Assembly (NCBI RefSeq): GCF_003369915.1
Contig: NC_046675.1
Span: 31,558,001 to 31,622,000, forward strand
Direction of reading: 5' to 3'
Length of the DNA stretch: 64,000 nucleotides
Origin: Drosophila miranda
Taxonomy: Eukaryota > Arthropoda > Insecta > Diptera > Drosophilidae
Below the pieces are notes generated by a model. It was not told the origin of the DNA. It made no database searches and worked only from the letters and a program-made list of their open reading frames with translations. The first letter of the stretch is position 1; each line of letters starts with the position of its first letter. A program made the position numbers and the translations under genes. Shown here one piece after another: positions 10,267 to 21,300 of the stretch.

Positions 10267-11141
10267 TCCCGCCAATGTGTGATCTGATCCATGGCGTCTG
10301 CTGTGAGCTGTGCCCAGCGAACACCTACTCTAATTTAACTCTAATTCTAATCGAACGAATGTCTGTTAAAATTAATCACACTCATGTCATTTAAACAACA
10401 AACAAACAAAAAAAAAACAAAATACATATTTGTATATCTTTAACTTTTGTCTATTTATTTATTATCTCTTATTGGTTCTCTCACTGTCTTTAAACTCGAA
10501 TTCATAAGCACAACCAATACTCTTCTCACTCTCCTCTCTCGCTCTGTCTATACGGCTTTAATTCTGCGCAAACATATGTACGCACAGTGGTTCAGAAACT
10601 CATCGAAATTGGGCGGGAAAAATATACATAAATATTTAGCGAAGTGTAGTTCCATATTCAAACCAACATTTGTATAAATATCAAGCATTCAAATACTTCT
10701 GAACTGAAATGGAAACCATTTTAATATTCAACTACCATACCGGATTGAACCACTGTGCCTACGCTCTAACACACTAGAAACACAACCATACACACGCTTG
10801 GGGCTTAGTGCGAGGGCGCGTGGACAAGATTAAATACATAATTTCTTTATATAAATACAATATAAAATACTTATCTATAATGAAAAATGCATAGTACCAA
10901 TAAAGATCAGACAAATCCCAGAATATTTGATTGCGAATGATACAAATATTATTTCGAGCATGCCCGAAGGGAAGAAATGATTACTAGTTCTATACTGTTT
11001 TATTTTGCATGAATTTGCTGTTGTTGTTGTTGCTGTTTGCCTAGTGTTTAACAAACGGAACATATACAATAATATTAGAATCCAATTTGTGCTCTTACCA
11101 TTTCAGTGAAAACGTGAAACAAAAAAACGAAAACTAAACAA
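10267..11141 (+). other. wrd-1 3' flank or 3' UTR
   Basis: AT-rich sequence, nearly identical to 23723-24597 in block C. An AATAAA lies near 10910, a possible poly(A) signal. The exon 7 reading frame ends at 10264-10266 if the GAG|GTGAGA donor near 10221 is not used. If it is used, this stretch is intron leading to a downstream exon. I see no other gene in it. Confidence 0.5.
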
Positions 11142-12252
11142 ACGAGGGGGAACGTTGTGAGTTGCTGCGGAGACCGCAACTCTACAGTTATACCCGATAC
11201 TAAGTCAGTATGGCTCTCCTCCGGCAGACGCCGCTAATATTAAACGACACGACAAGGAGTGCGTGCGAGAGAGACAGAAAATCAGTCTGAGCGTGACGTC
11301 GGGCGCTGCGTAGCCACTGAAAATTGATTTCTTGCTTTTGGCTACAAAAATGATCCGATCTGATCCAGATTCAGCAATCTGATAGATATGGTCATTATCT
11401 ATGATTCTGCGCTTTTAGTTTTCTCGAATGTGCAATATTGTGGATGCAACAGATTTTCGTCTTTTGTGGGGGCGGAAGGGGGTGGGGCGAAATTCGGAGA
11501 TATACGTCTTATAGTGAGATCTAACAGAAGTGCGGATACCAAATTTGGTTACTCTAGCCTTAATAGTCTCTGAGATTTGTGGATGCCCCAGATTTTCGTC
11601 CTTTGCGGGGGCGGAAGGGGGTGTGGCGAAATTTGGACACGAAACGGTCAAGGTCCGATATCACAGGAGTGTGGATACCAAATTTGGTTGCTCTGGCTCT
11701 TATAGGTTCTGAGATCCTTGAACTCATATTTTGCAATTGACAAAACCGACCATGAAACCTGTGTGTTAGAGAGAGACAGAGCGAGAAAGAATGAAATTGT
11801 TTTCTTGATTCTGGCTATAATCATTATACGATCTGGTTCAGATTTTGCACTGTAGAAGATATGGTCATCCTCACCGATTCTGCGTTTTTGGTTTTATCGT
11901 ATCTTTAAAAATGTGGATGCCACAGATTTTCGTCCTTTGTGGGGGCGGAAGTGGGCGGGGCGAAGTTTTGAAATATTTTTGTAGCAGTGACATATCACAG
12001 AAGTCTGGATCCACAACATCGTTGCTCTAGCTCTTATAGTCTTTGAGCACTAGGCGCTGAAGGGGACGGACGGACGGACGGACGGACGGACAGAAGGACA
12101 GACAGACAGGGCTCAATCGACTCGGCTATTGATGCTGATCAAGAATATATATACTTTATGGGGTCGGAAACGATTCCTTCTGGACGTTACACACATCCAC
12201 TTTTACCACAAATCTAATATACCCCAATACTCATTTTGAGTATCGGGTATAA
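11142..12252. mobile_element. 1.1-kb dispersed repeat inserted in block B only
   Basis: Block C reads straight across this point (24590-24600), so this is an insertion. It begins with a GC-rich hairpin (GAGTTGC...CCGCAACTC, about 11160-11181), then TTATACCCGATACT near 11188. It ends with the inverse, AGTATCGGGTATAA, near 12239-12252. Inside are three diverged copies of a module of about 150 bases carrying CAGATTTTCGTCTTTTG-like and GGGGGCGGAAG-like boxes, near 11440, 11585 and 11920. A (GACG)n run (12065-12091) and a widespread Drosophila end module with GGGGTCGGAAACG follow. No protein is encoded. It is non-autonomous, and whether it is a Helitron-type or a terminal-inverted-repeat element is not settled. 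Confidence 0.65.
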
Positions 12253-12340
12253 AAACATATATATAAATGTACAGTTAAATTGAATTGTCGTAACTTAAGG
12301 CGTAGCTGTGTTTACCACCATGATTGAGCATCTACTGCAT

Positions 12341-15211
12341 ATTTATTTATTTATTTATTTATTAAATTAACAAATTATCTGTTAATAATGGTGCTTAGTT
12401 ACTAAAGGCGGAAAAAGATAAGTTAAAAGTTAGCTAAATTTAAATGATTATAAATATTGCATGCAATTAGTTTAAGAGACAGTTCAGGGGATAGGGTTTG
12501 ACAGAGGGAGTTATAATTATGGCATAAAACCCTAAAAGGTTCATGATCAGCATAATTAGACCTACATATGGGTAGACGGATAGGCCTAAAAGTACGGGTA
12601 GGTCTAGATGGAACGGCCAAGTCAATCTGACCCAAGACAGTTTGGGAGTCAACAGTCCCAAGAAGGAGCTTGTGCACGAACATTACGCCATTGCATATTC
12701 TGCGATGGTGCAACGACGGCAGGTCAATAAGATTTAGCCTAGACCGGTAGGGTGGCAAGATTCTACCCGAGTCCCAGTTAAAGTTCCGAAGGGCAAAAAT
12801 TAAAAATTGCTTTTGCACGGATTCAATAACAGCCTGCTGCTCTTTATACTGCGGGCTCCACACACAAGAACAATACTCCAATATAGGACGGACTAACGAG
12901 ATGTACAGTTGTTTCGTAACGTACGGGTCGTCAAACTCCTTGGACCAACGCTTGATGAACGCTAAAACACCCTTAGCTTTATTTACAGTTTCAGCTATAT
13001 GGGTGTTGAAACACATCTTATGATCAAAAAGGACTCCGAGGTCATTTGAACTCGAAATTCGCTCAAGGACATGATTTCCTAGAACATATGAGACAAAATG
13101 AGGAGCGCGACGGTAAAATGTCATAAGTTTGCATTTGGAAAGGTTCAGAAAAAGAAGATTAGTTGAACACCACAATAGTAGTTCACTTAGATCAAGTTGA
13201 AGGCGTGTGTGCAAATACCAATCAGAGTAAGAAAGACAGATTTTGACATCATCAGCATACATTAGTGTAGTAGAGTATGTTATAACTTGAGGAAGGTCGT
13301 TCACAAATAAAATAAACAGAAGCGGGCCCAGATGACTTCCCTGTGGCACACCTGAAGTAACATTAACAGTATTTGACAACACGTTAGAAAACAAAACACG
13401 TTGAGTACGGTTAGAGAGATAGGACAAAATCCAATCTAGAAGATTCGTTGGGAACCCTAATAAAGAGAGCTTTTGAATAAGCAGAGCATGGTTCACAGAA
13501 TCGAATGCCTTGCTGAAGTCCGTAAAAACTACATCCGTCTGCAAACCAATTTGAAAACCACGGTGGATTAGGTTAGAAAACTCAAGAAGGTTAGTCGATG
13601 TTGAACGATGTCTGAAAAAACCGTGTTGCGACGGAGATATCAAGCTGCAACAAAGATGTTGCAGTTGCCGGGTGACCAGGAACTCAAGAAGCTTCGGGAT
13701 GGCGGAAAGCTTTGCGATACCACGATAGTTTTCAATGTTTGATCTTGAACCTTTTTTGAGAAGCGGAATGATGTAGGACTCATTCCAAATTACTGGGAGA
13801 CAAGACTGTTCCAAGGAGAGGTTGAAGAGAAAGGTCAAGGGTTTGAAAAGGGACTGGGCACAGTGCTTTAAGATGCAACTTGGTACCTTATCTGGACCCG
13901 CAGAAAACGATATGTCCATAGATGACAAACCTTCCAGAACAACGCTTTCCTCGAAAAAGGGCAGAAAAATGCTGTTAGCTTGAGGTAGCTGGTACGGATA
14001 CGGAGTGGATGCGTTGTAAATATGAGACGAGTACGTTGTTTGGAAAAAGTTAGCGAATAAATTTGCAATACCAACAGCAGAAGCTTCTCTTTTGTTCTGG
14101 TAATGAAGGGACGGAGGAAAAACGTTTGACTTGCGCTTAGAGTTAACGAACGAATAGAATTTTTTAGGATCACTACGAAAGTTACTACTACATTGTGAAA
14201 GGTAATGATTATAACACTGACTATTGACGGCAAGGAACAGAGAGCGAGCGGAGGAGTATAGAGCTAAGGCCGACGTGGAGCCCGACTTCTGGTACTTTTT
14301 ATAGAGCTGGGATTTATTATTTTTTAAGTATGACAAATACTTGGAGAACCAGGGAGGCTTGGACGATACAGGTACAGTGATATCTGGAACAAACGTATTA
14401 AGGGCGGAGTAAATAGAACTATAAAACGAGTTAACAGTTGCGTCTATGTTCGGTAATGAATAAAGAAACGACCAATCAACACGCGAGAGATGTAGATCTA
14501 AATCAATAAAGTTTGTTTTGCGAAAACACTTTATGTGACAAGGAGCCATGGAACTGTCAGCACCTCCAGATTGTGTACACTCCAGTGATATCAACAAAGT
14601 TGGATGGTAAGGATCTTCAGGGAGAGATATTGGGCTTGCTCTAGATACCGTAGAAAGAGAACCATCATTAACAAAAACGAGGTCAAGAAGTCTGTCCCTA
14701 ATGTTTTTAACGGCATTAATTTGGACAAGGGAATTATCCGTTAGCCCATTGATAAAGTCATTATGGCAATTGGGAAACAACAGGTTAGCGTCATTACAAG
14801 GCAGCCAAGAAAGAAATGGGAGGTTAAAGTCCCCCATGACAATAATTCGATCATTGCACCCTAATGCAGAAACAACATTATTAATTGCTGAGAGGTGGTG
14901 TAAGTAAAGCTCAGCATCAGACCTGGGAGGAATGTAAGAGCAGGTTAAATAGAAAAATGCGGAGCCAACACGAACTTTGACTGCAACAAATTCAATTCCA
15001 TGAATGTTATTGAATGGGAATAACTCAGATGAGAAAACAGATTTAACTGCAATCAGAACCCCACCTGCAAAAGATGGGCGGTCCATTCTATAAATAGTGT
15101 AACTATCAATGAAAATTTCATGATCATTGACAGAGGAGTTAAGCCAGGTTTCGGTAAACGCGATGGCATCGAAATCAAAGGACGCGCTATTAGTATGAAT
15201 TTGACGCAATT
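12341..15211 (-). mobile_element. CR1-like non-LTR retrotransposon, 5'-truncated, block B only
   Basis: On the minus strand this element runs from a 5' truncation at about 15211 to a 3' tail of short AAAT-type repeats at 12364-12341. Block C has the empty site (about 24687, GCATATTTCGACC), so the insertion happened after the duplication. At most three or four bases (TTT) are duplicated at the target. It lacks ORF1 and the start of ORF2, but the remaining ORF2 is uninterrupted, which marks it as recent. Confidence 0.85.
12423..15209 (-). CDS. Endonuclease-reverse transcriptase (ORF2) of CR1-like element
   Basis: A 928-codon open frame begins at the truncation with a non-ATG codon, so the true start is missing. 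The N-terminal third is an apurinic-type endonuclease domain with the VMGDFNLPF motif that nicks target DNA. The centre is a reverse transcriptase with IPLLKKGSRSNIENYRGI, FTDFSKAFDSVNH, SGVPQGSHLGPLLFI and the catalytic YADDVK box (about 13240-13260). The C-terminal third has no RNase H or zinc motif that I can see, as usual for CR1/L2 elements. Jockey-clade membership is the alternative. Confidence 0.85.
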   Translation of the reverse strand: MRQIHTNSASFDFDAIAFTETWLNSSVNDHEIFIDSYTIYRMDRPSFAGGVLIAVKSVFSSELFPFNNIHGIEFVAVKVRVGSAFFYLTCSYIPPRSDAELYLHHLSAINNVVSALGCNDRIIVMGDFNLPFLSWLPCNDANLLFPNCHNDFINGLTDNSLVQINAVKNIRDRLLDLVFVNDGSLSTVSRASPISLPEDPYHPTLLISLECTQSGGADSSMAPCHIKCFRKTNFIDLDLHLSRVDWSFLYSLPNIDATVNSFYSSIYSALNTFVPDITVPVSSKPPWFSKYLSYLKNNKSQLYKKYQKSGSTSALALYSSARSLFLAVNSQCYNHYLSQCSSNFRSDPKKFYSFVNSKRKSNVFPPSLHYQNKREASAVGIANLFANFFQTTYSSHIYNASTPYPYQLPQANSIFLPFFEESVVLEGLSSMDISFSAGPDKVPSCILKHCAQSLFKPLTFLFNLSLEQSCLPVIWNESYIIPLLKKGSRSNIENYRGIAKLSAIPKLLEFLVTRQLQHLCCSLISPSQHGFFRHRSTSTNLLEFSNLIHRGFQIGLQTDVVFTDFSKAFDSVNHALLIQKLSLLGFPTNLLDWILSYLSNRTQRVLFSNVLSNTVNVTSGVPQGSHLGPLLFILFVNDLPQVITYSTTLMYADDVKICLSYSDWYLHTRLQLDLSELLLWCSTNLLFLNLSKCKLMTFYRRAPHFVSYVLGNHVLERISSSNDLGVLFDHKMCFNTHIAETVNKAKGVLAFIKRWSKEFDDPYVTKQLYISLVRPILEYCSCVWSPQYKEQQAVIESVQKQFLIFALRNFNWDSGRILPPYRSRLNLIDLPSLHHRRICNGVMFVHKLLLGTVDSQTVLGQIDLAVPSRPTRTFRPIRLPICRSNYADHEPFRVLCHNYNSLCQTLSPELSLKLIACNIYNHLNLANF

Positions 15212-15523
15212 TTTCGACCTACATATAGCTACATATGTAGCCATAATACCATACCACACAAACCATATACAAATATATACATACATACATATATCTTTAA
15301 CTACAATGCATACATGGCGCATATAGCTCTGCTCTCTCCACAGCTAAAGTTTATAATATACGCGATTTATATGAGTAGCCTAGCAATTAGCAGCTTACCT
15401 ATCCATACATACATGTACGATAAACACACACACCTAAAACAATGAAAGCCTAAAAAGAATGATGCGTTACATACATACATTATATATGTATATGTATGTA
15501 AATGAGTGTATTTTTGTATGTAT

Positions 15524-15571
<48 letters not shown>

Positions 15572-16122
15572 TAAATATACATATGTGGGGGTACGGGTAT
15601 CCATAATCGTATTCCTATTGATCCCAGGAATGCCCAGAGATTTGGTGTAGTTTCTTTTTTGGGGGGAGGTATTTACTGTGACACCGCCGGATGCTCGGAG
15701 CAGGAGTGTAGAAAAGGAGGATCGGGAGAGCTGCCACCCAAAGATTGTGCCAATTTCTAAGCGTCCCAGGCACAGTGAATACCCTCTATATTATCATCCA
15801 CATCGCAACATCAACATCATCATCTTCATCAACAACAACAACAACAGACTTGGACTATTGCTGGTCGTAGCTACTACTTCTATACTATATATCAATCTAA
15901 ATATATAATACTGGATCCGTGTCAGCCATTTGTTTGGTTTAATAGTCATTGTCTCTAAAAAGCGGATGGACATTCTCAAATGATTCTTAATGAAATGAGA
16001 AGATATTGATTGCATGTTGCAGGGAGCTGCTGGATCAAAAAAAAGTTTTGCTACCACTACCAAGTGCTGTACACAGGCCAAGAAAACGAAAGGCTTCAGT
16101 TTAGCTATAGACACACATACGC

Positions 16123-16180
<58 letters not shown>

Positions 16181-16718
16181 AAGAGATGTATTTACATATT
16201 TTTTGGCATTATAGATACATACACGATATGGGGAAAAGTTGCAAAACAATAATAATAATGGCAAGGTCTAGAAAAAAACTGGGGATTAAAGATTCATAAA
16301 AATTTGAAAGGCAGATTTTTTTCATACACGAGGAAATGGTGAAAAATCTAAACTTTCTAAATTTTAAGAATAATAAAATATTTATGTATAAAAAAAATTT
16401 AAAAAAATATAAAACAAACAATAAATATAAATGAGTTATACACCCTATGGAAAAAATTGTAAATGAAAGCATGTAATTTTTGTAAAATTATAAATAAAAG
16501 TTTGTCTTGTCGAGAGTTTTTGGAGATGTTAAAAACTAAGGCGGTGGCGGGTGTGGGAGGTGCGGTAACAACAACTTAAGGTCGAGGAACATTTACAGAG
16601 TCGCCTAAATTACAGTCTAAATACATGGGACACAGGACAGAAACACATTTAGAATCCAGTTTTGAAAAGCAAAGGTGCGCGATTTGGTTGGCCTCTAAAT
16701 AGCTTCAGGCTTCCATAT
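15212..16718. other. Block B: wrd-1 far 3' flank and cdm 3' flank
   Basis: Same content as 24687-26196 in block C. It is AT-rich sequence with two long (AT)n tracts at 15537-15568 and about 16123-16175, plus the possible alternative wrd last exon near 16022. Many short open frames in it are low-complexity Ile/Tyr runs from the AT repeats and are not genes. The cdm stop codon lies just beyond, at 16719. Confidence 0.6.
15537..15568. repeat. (AT)n microsatellite
   Basis: Pure AT dinucleotide run. The corresponding run in block C is longer, and the LTR element of block A abuts the same tract, so it is a length-variable site in all three blocks. Confidence 0.95.
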
Positions 16719-18393
16719 TTACTGGAACTTTTCGGTGAGTCCGCGCAACTTGATGGCCATCTCCGACAGATGCTGTTGCAGCAGCCGCTTGTTCACCTTT
16801 TCCCTGTAAAGCAGAAGTCGTTTATAATCACTTTGCTGCATCAATGTTAAGGCCACACTCACTTGATAATCAAAGAAACATATCGCGACTTTTCTGCATC
16901 GTTTAACAGCGGTGTGGGGAAATGGGGGACGGACATCACGGTCTTTAGCCAGATGGCCAGCTCCGCAGGATACTTTTTGTTAAGGGCCAATATGATATCG
17001 GCAAACTTGTCCACCTGCGAGCGTGGCGTCAAATATCCCACACACATCATGATGAAGTACACGGTCTGTTCGCCAGTTTTCAACACGACCTCGGTGATGT
17101 GTTCGTGGTTGCGCGACTGAATCGTAAAGTGTGTCATGAACTGTATGCCGCAGCGTATGGCACCGCTTTCGGGCAGCGTCATGCAACGCTGGCCGTAGTA
17201 GACGAGGCGATCGTAGGCCAGTGTCTTGTCTTCCAATGCCTGAGGTATTTTCTTCACAATCTGAGCCAGGCAGCCGAAGAAGGCCTCCATGGTGTCCGAT
17301 ATATTCGAGAAGTTCTGCTGTGGCGTGTTCTCAAATAGCTTGAAGCTGTGCTTGATAAACTCCCGCAGAAGTTCTTGCATATAGGGCTTACAGCCCTCTT
17401 CCCTGTAAAACATGACAATAGTCTGCGGAAGAGAAAATTAAAATAAATGATTTCCAATAGAGAGATAGAGAGATTACGCACTGTCTTGGATATCTCTAGC
17501 GTTGGTGCACAGCAGCGTGTCTGGAAGCTGGCCACAATAAAGTAGCACAGATCCTGCAGCATGGGTCGGAAGCTGCTTCTTAGGTTCATAATGGCATGCT
17601 TCATGGCGCTACAGGCGGCCTATAAGTTAAGAACGAGTATGGTTTATAGCATGTGCATCCAGCATATGGGTTAAACCAATCTTTATACCTCTAAAACATC
17701 TAGCTCCTCCACCCACATCTCGGCAATGCGCCTAAAAATTGGCATTGTTCTTTGCATGACCAACAAAACGGGCTGGACAATCTGTATTTCCTTGTCCTCT
17801 TCACTCAAATCGGTATTCAATGAAGAAAACAGAGTGGAGATCATGTTGAGACGGAAAATTGTGCGAATCCGTGCCGTGGGAGTTTTCTATAGGAATGCGA
17901 ATATGAGAAACCTTTTTGTAATCATACATTTCAGGGGCAGTTGATTTTGGTTGCACTTACCCCATCAGATTGGCAAATGGCCTGCAATTCCTCAAAGCAT
18001 GGACTGACTATTATGTCCAAGTACTTGGGTATGCCATCGGGCGGCAAGAGGCTCATCAATTTGCCAATGCTAAACATCAGCCGGACCGAGTCCGAGTTCT
18101 TCATGCGCCCGGCGTTGAGCGAGGCATGGCACGCATTGAGCAGCGGCTCGGCGTATGGCTTCAATTGCAGCTGACAGTCGCGACACAGCTCCTTCAGACC
18201 GAGCGTGGCCTGGGCCGACATGGACGAGTTGAGGCCGCGCACCAGCAGATCTATGGCCGCCGGTATATAGGTGGGATTCTCCATTAACCAATTGCAATAG
18301 GAACCAATTGTCTCCAGGGCCGTGCCCAGCAGCTTAACGTTCATCTTCTCGTATGGTATCTCGTTCAGGACACGCATCAAATTTGGAATTTGT
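16719..18393 (-). pseudogene. Truncated copy of importin 13 gene (cdm remnant B)
   Basis: Exons 8 (16719-16803), 7 (16863-17422), 6 (17482-17619), 5 (17689-17886) and part of 4 (17961-18393) of cdm are present with splice sites, and their reading frames are intact. They are almost identical to the complete gene 9478 bases to the right. It stops in exon 4 at 18393, where wrd-2 begins, so the first half of the protein, the start codon and the promoter are missing. Without a new promoter it should be silent. It is not decayed like remnant A, so it is young or has been kept similar by gene conversion. Confidence 0.9.
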
Positions 18394-21300
18394 GGGGCAC
18401 TAATGAAATGGTATTCGGTGCTATGTTGCTGACGGGTAACCTCAACGGACCCAAGCAGAAGCAGCAGCAGCAGTCACAACAACAGCAGCAGCAGCAACAG
18501 CAGGAGGAATCATCCCAATCTGTTTCTGCTTCCTCCTCCAGCAAAGAGCAACCACAACAGAAGCAACAGGATCAGCCACCAGCCGCTGGATATTATGCCT
18601 TGGGCATACGCTTACCCAAGTCGCCATCGTTCCACCAACAGTCGCTGGAATCGTCTGCGCAGGGTAGCAGTAAATTCAAATTCAGCAGCGTGGAGGAACT
18701 GAAGGCCAAGTTCGAGGGTCGAAAGATGCCCCTGTCGCCGCCAGAGGCAGCCGCAGTAGTAGTAACCACCACAACATCCTCGTCGCCATCGTCCTCGTCC
18801 ACCAGCTCCAATTCGTCGGCATCGGCATTGTCCTCGCTCTCGCAGGCGGCCTCTTCCTCGTTGGCCTCGGCCGCTGCCAATTCCTCGGCCTCGTGCTCAT
18901 CCTTAGCGGCCACCTATGGTGGTGGAGCCAATTCAGCAGCCGCCGCTCTGATAGCCTCGTCGCCGTTTGGCTCACAGTCCTCCACATCATCGTTGTCGCT
19001 GTCCTCAAATGCAGGGATGTCGAAGAACACGGCACCAGCAACAGCAACAACAGCAGCGGCAGCGGCAGCGGCAGGAAGCACAGCCAGTGGTGGAAATTCG
19101 CTTGTATCCACATTGGCGCAACACTTCTCGGCGGCCACATCGGCTGCAGCAGCAGCTGCGGCCACAGCAGCCGCCTCAGCAGCATCGTCCGCGTCCTCAT
19201 CATCTGCTTCATCATCTGCCACCAATAATGCAGGCGGCTCAATTGCGGCCAGCAAGGTTTGCAGCGCTCCGTTATTACACACACACACACACATCCACAC
19301 ATATTCTGCACACCCATTCCTACAGGCCCATCTGCCTTCTGGACTCCATGGGAAAAGTCTTCGAAAGGGTGAGATCGGTGCGAGGCTGAGCGCAGCCATC
19401 GAAGCAGCAGGCGGTCTCTCCCAGAACCAATACGGGTTCAGGAAAGGGAGGTCGACGCTGGACGCCATCTTGAGGGTCGTACAAACGGCGGAGGAAGCCA
19501 TTGCTGGGACTAGGTGGAGAGGCGGAACCAAGTCCTATTGTCTGGTGGTGACACTGGACATAAGGAACGCCTTCAACTCGGCCGACTGGACCCGGACGCT
19601 GGAGGCACTGAGGTCCTTCAACATCCCGGGCTACCTACTGAATATAGCGCGCAGCTATTTCAGCAATAGGGTGCTGACAATGGACACATGTCAGGGCTCT
19701 AGGCTACGGCTCCCGATGCCAGCCAACACTAACCTGGTGGGTTTCGCTGACGACGTCGCAATAATGGCGGTAGCGAAGGAACTTGCCGCAGTGGAGGAGC
19801 TTGCCAACGTCGCCATACAAGCCGTCGAGGCGTGGCTAGCCGCCGCGTGGCTGGAGCTGGCGGCCCAAAAAACGGAGGCGGTCCTGATATCCAGCCGTAA
19901 AGTGGTCGAGACCGCCAGAGTGCAGGTTGGTGGGACCGCGATCGAATCGCAGAGGTCCATCAAGTACCTTGGAGTCCTCATCGACACGCGCCTGTCCTTC
20001 AAAGAGCATCTGGAATACGTCCACACGAAGGCCGGTGGGACCGCGGGAGCGCTATCCAGGATGCTGCTAAACACCAGAGGGCCAAAGCAGGCAAAGAGGA
20101 AACTGCTGACGAGCGTCGTGACGTCGCAGATGCTCTACGCCGCACCGGTGTGGGCAGAAGCCGCGAAGGTGAGGAGCTACATGCGAGGAGTGGAGGCAAC
20201 GTACAGACTGTGCGCCATTAGGATCGCGTGCTCGTTCCGGACCATCTCAGAAGAAGCCGCGTTAGTCATTGCCGGGCAAGTTCCGCTCAGGGAGCTGATA
20301 AGGGAGAGGAAGGAGATCCATGATGCTATGACGGACAGTGCAGCCGAGGTACGCTCCAAAGCAGAAATTAAGGACGCCGCCAGAAGGACCAGCATAGACA
20401 GATGGCAGACTCGATGGGACCACTCACCCAAAGGCCGATGGACCCACACCCTCGTCCCAAGCATAGCATGCTGGGTTGAAAGGAAGCACGGCCAGGTGGA
20501 TTTCTACCTTACCCAGGCACTGAGCGGACATGGCTGCTTCCGCGGCTACCTCAAGCGCTTCGGCCACGAGACAGAGGACTGGTGCCCCGAGTGTGGCACA
20601 GGCATAGAGGAGGACGCTCGCCACGTCCTCTTCGACTGCCACAGGTTTGACCTCGAGCGTCAGACATTGGAGACAGCAGCAGGGTCTAGGGTCAGCACCG
20701 AGACTCTGGTGCCGCTGATGCTGGCAGACCCGAAGGTGTGGGAAGCGGCCGCGGAGTTCGCCTCTAGCGTGATGCGAACGCTTAGGTCCTTGGAGAGAAG
20801 GCGGAAGGAGCAGACGGAGTAGGTGTCCACGCCACTGCGAAGCAATGCTTTGCGGCAGTACCGCAGTCCGCGGGCCCCTAGTCCCAACATACTCTTGTCC
20901 GTTAAATTTAGTTAAATATAAATTGTATAGTATATATTATAGAGCAAATAAATAAGTATATGAATATAGAAAAAAAAAAAAATATTCTGCACACCCACAC
21001 AGACACAAACAGAATCTGATTCACAAAACAAAAAATGTTAAAAAAAAATCAATCTACTCTCATTTCATCGCTACCTCATCTACCTCCAAGTCACCCGTGA
21101 GTGCGGCCGCAGCCATTAAGAACATATTGAATGCCACCAAGAGTGTGGGAAATAGTGCTGCAGCAGCAGCAGCGGCAGCAGCATCCTCGACCCTGCCATC
21201 GGCTGCCGCCGAAGGCCAGGAGGTGCCCGTGCCGCCAGCCGAGGAGCTCCGTCCAACGGTGGCACAGAATCTGGTGGGAGGCATAAGCATCTCCCTGGGC

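Noticed and set aside
15459-15650. Frame with repeated Tyr-Ile near the AT tract
   Set aside because: It is a direct translation of the AT dinucleotide repeat.
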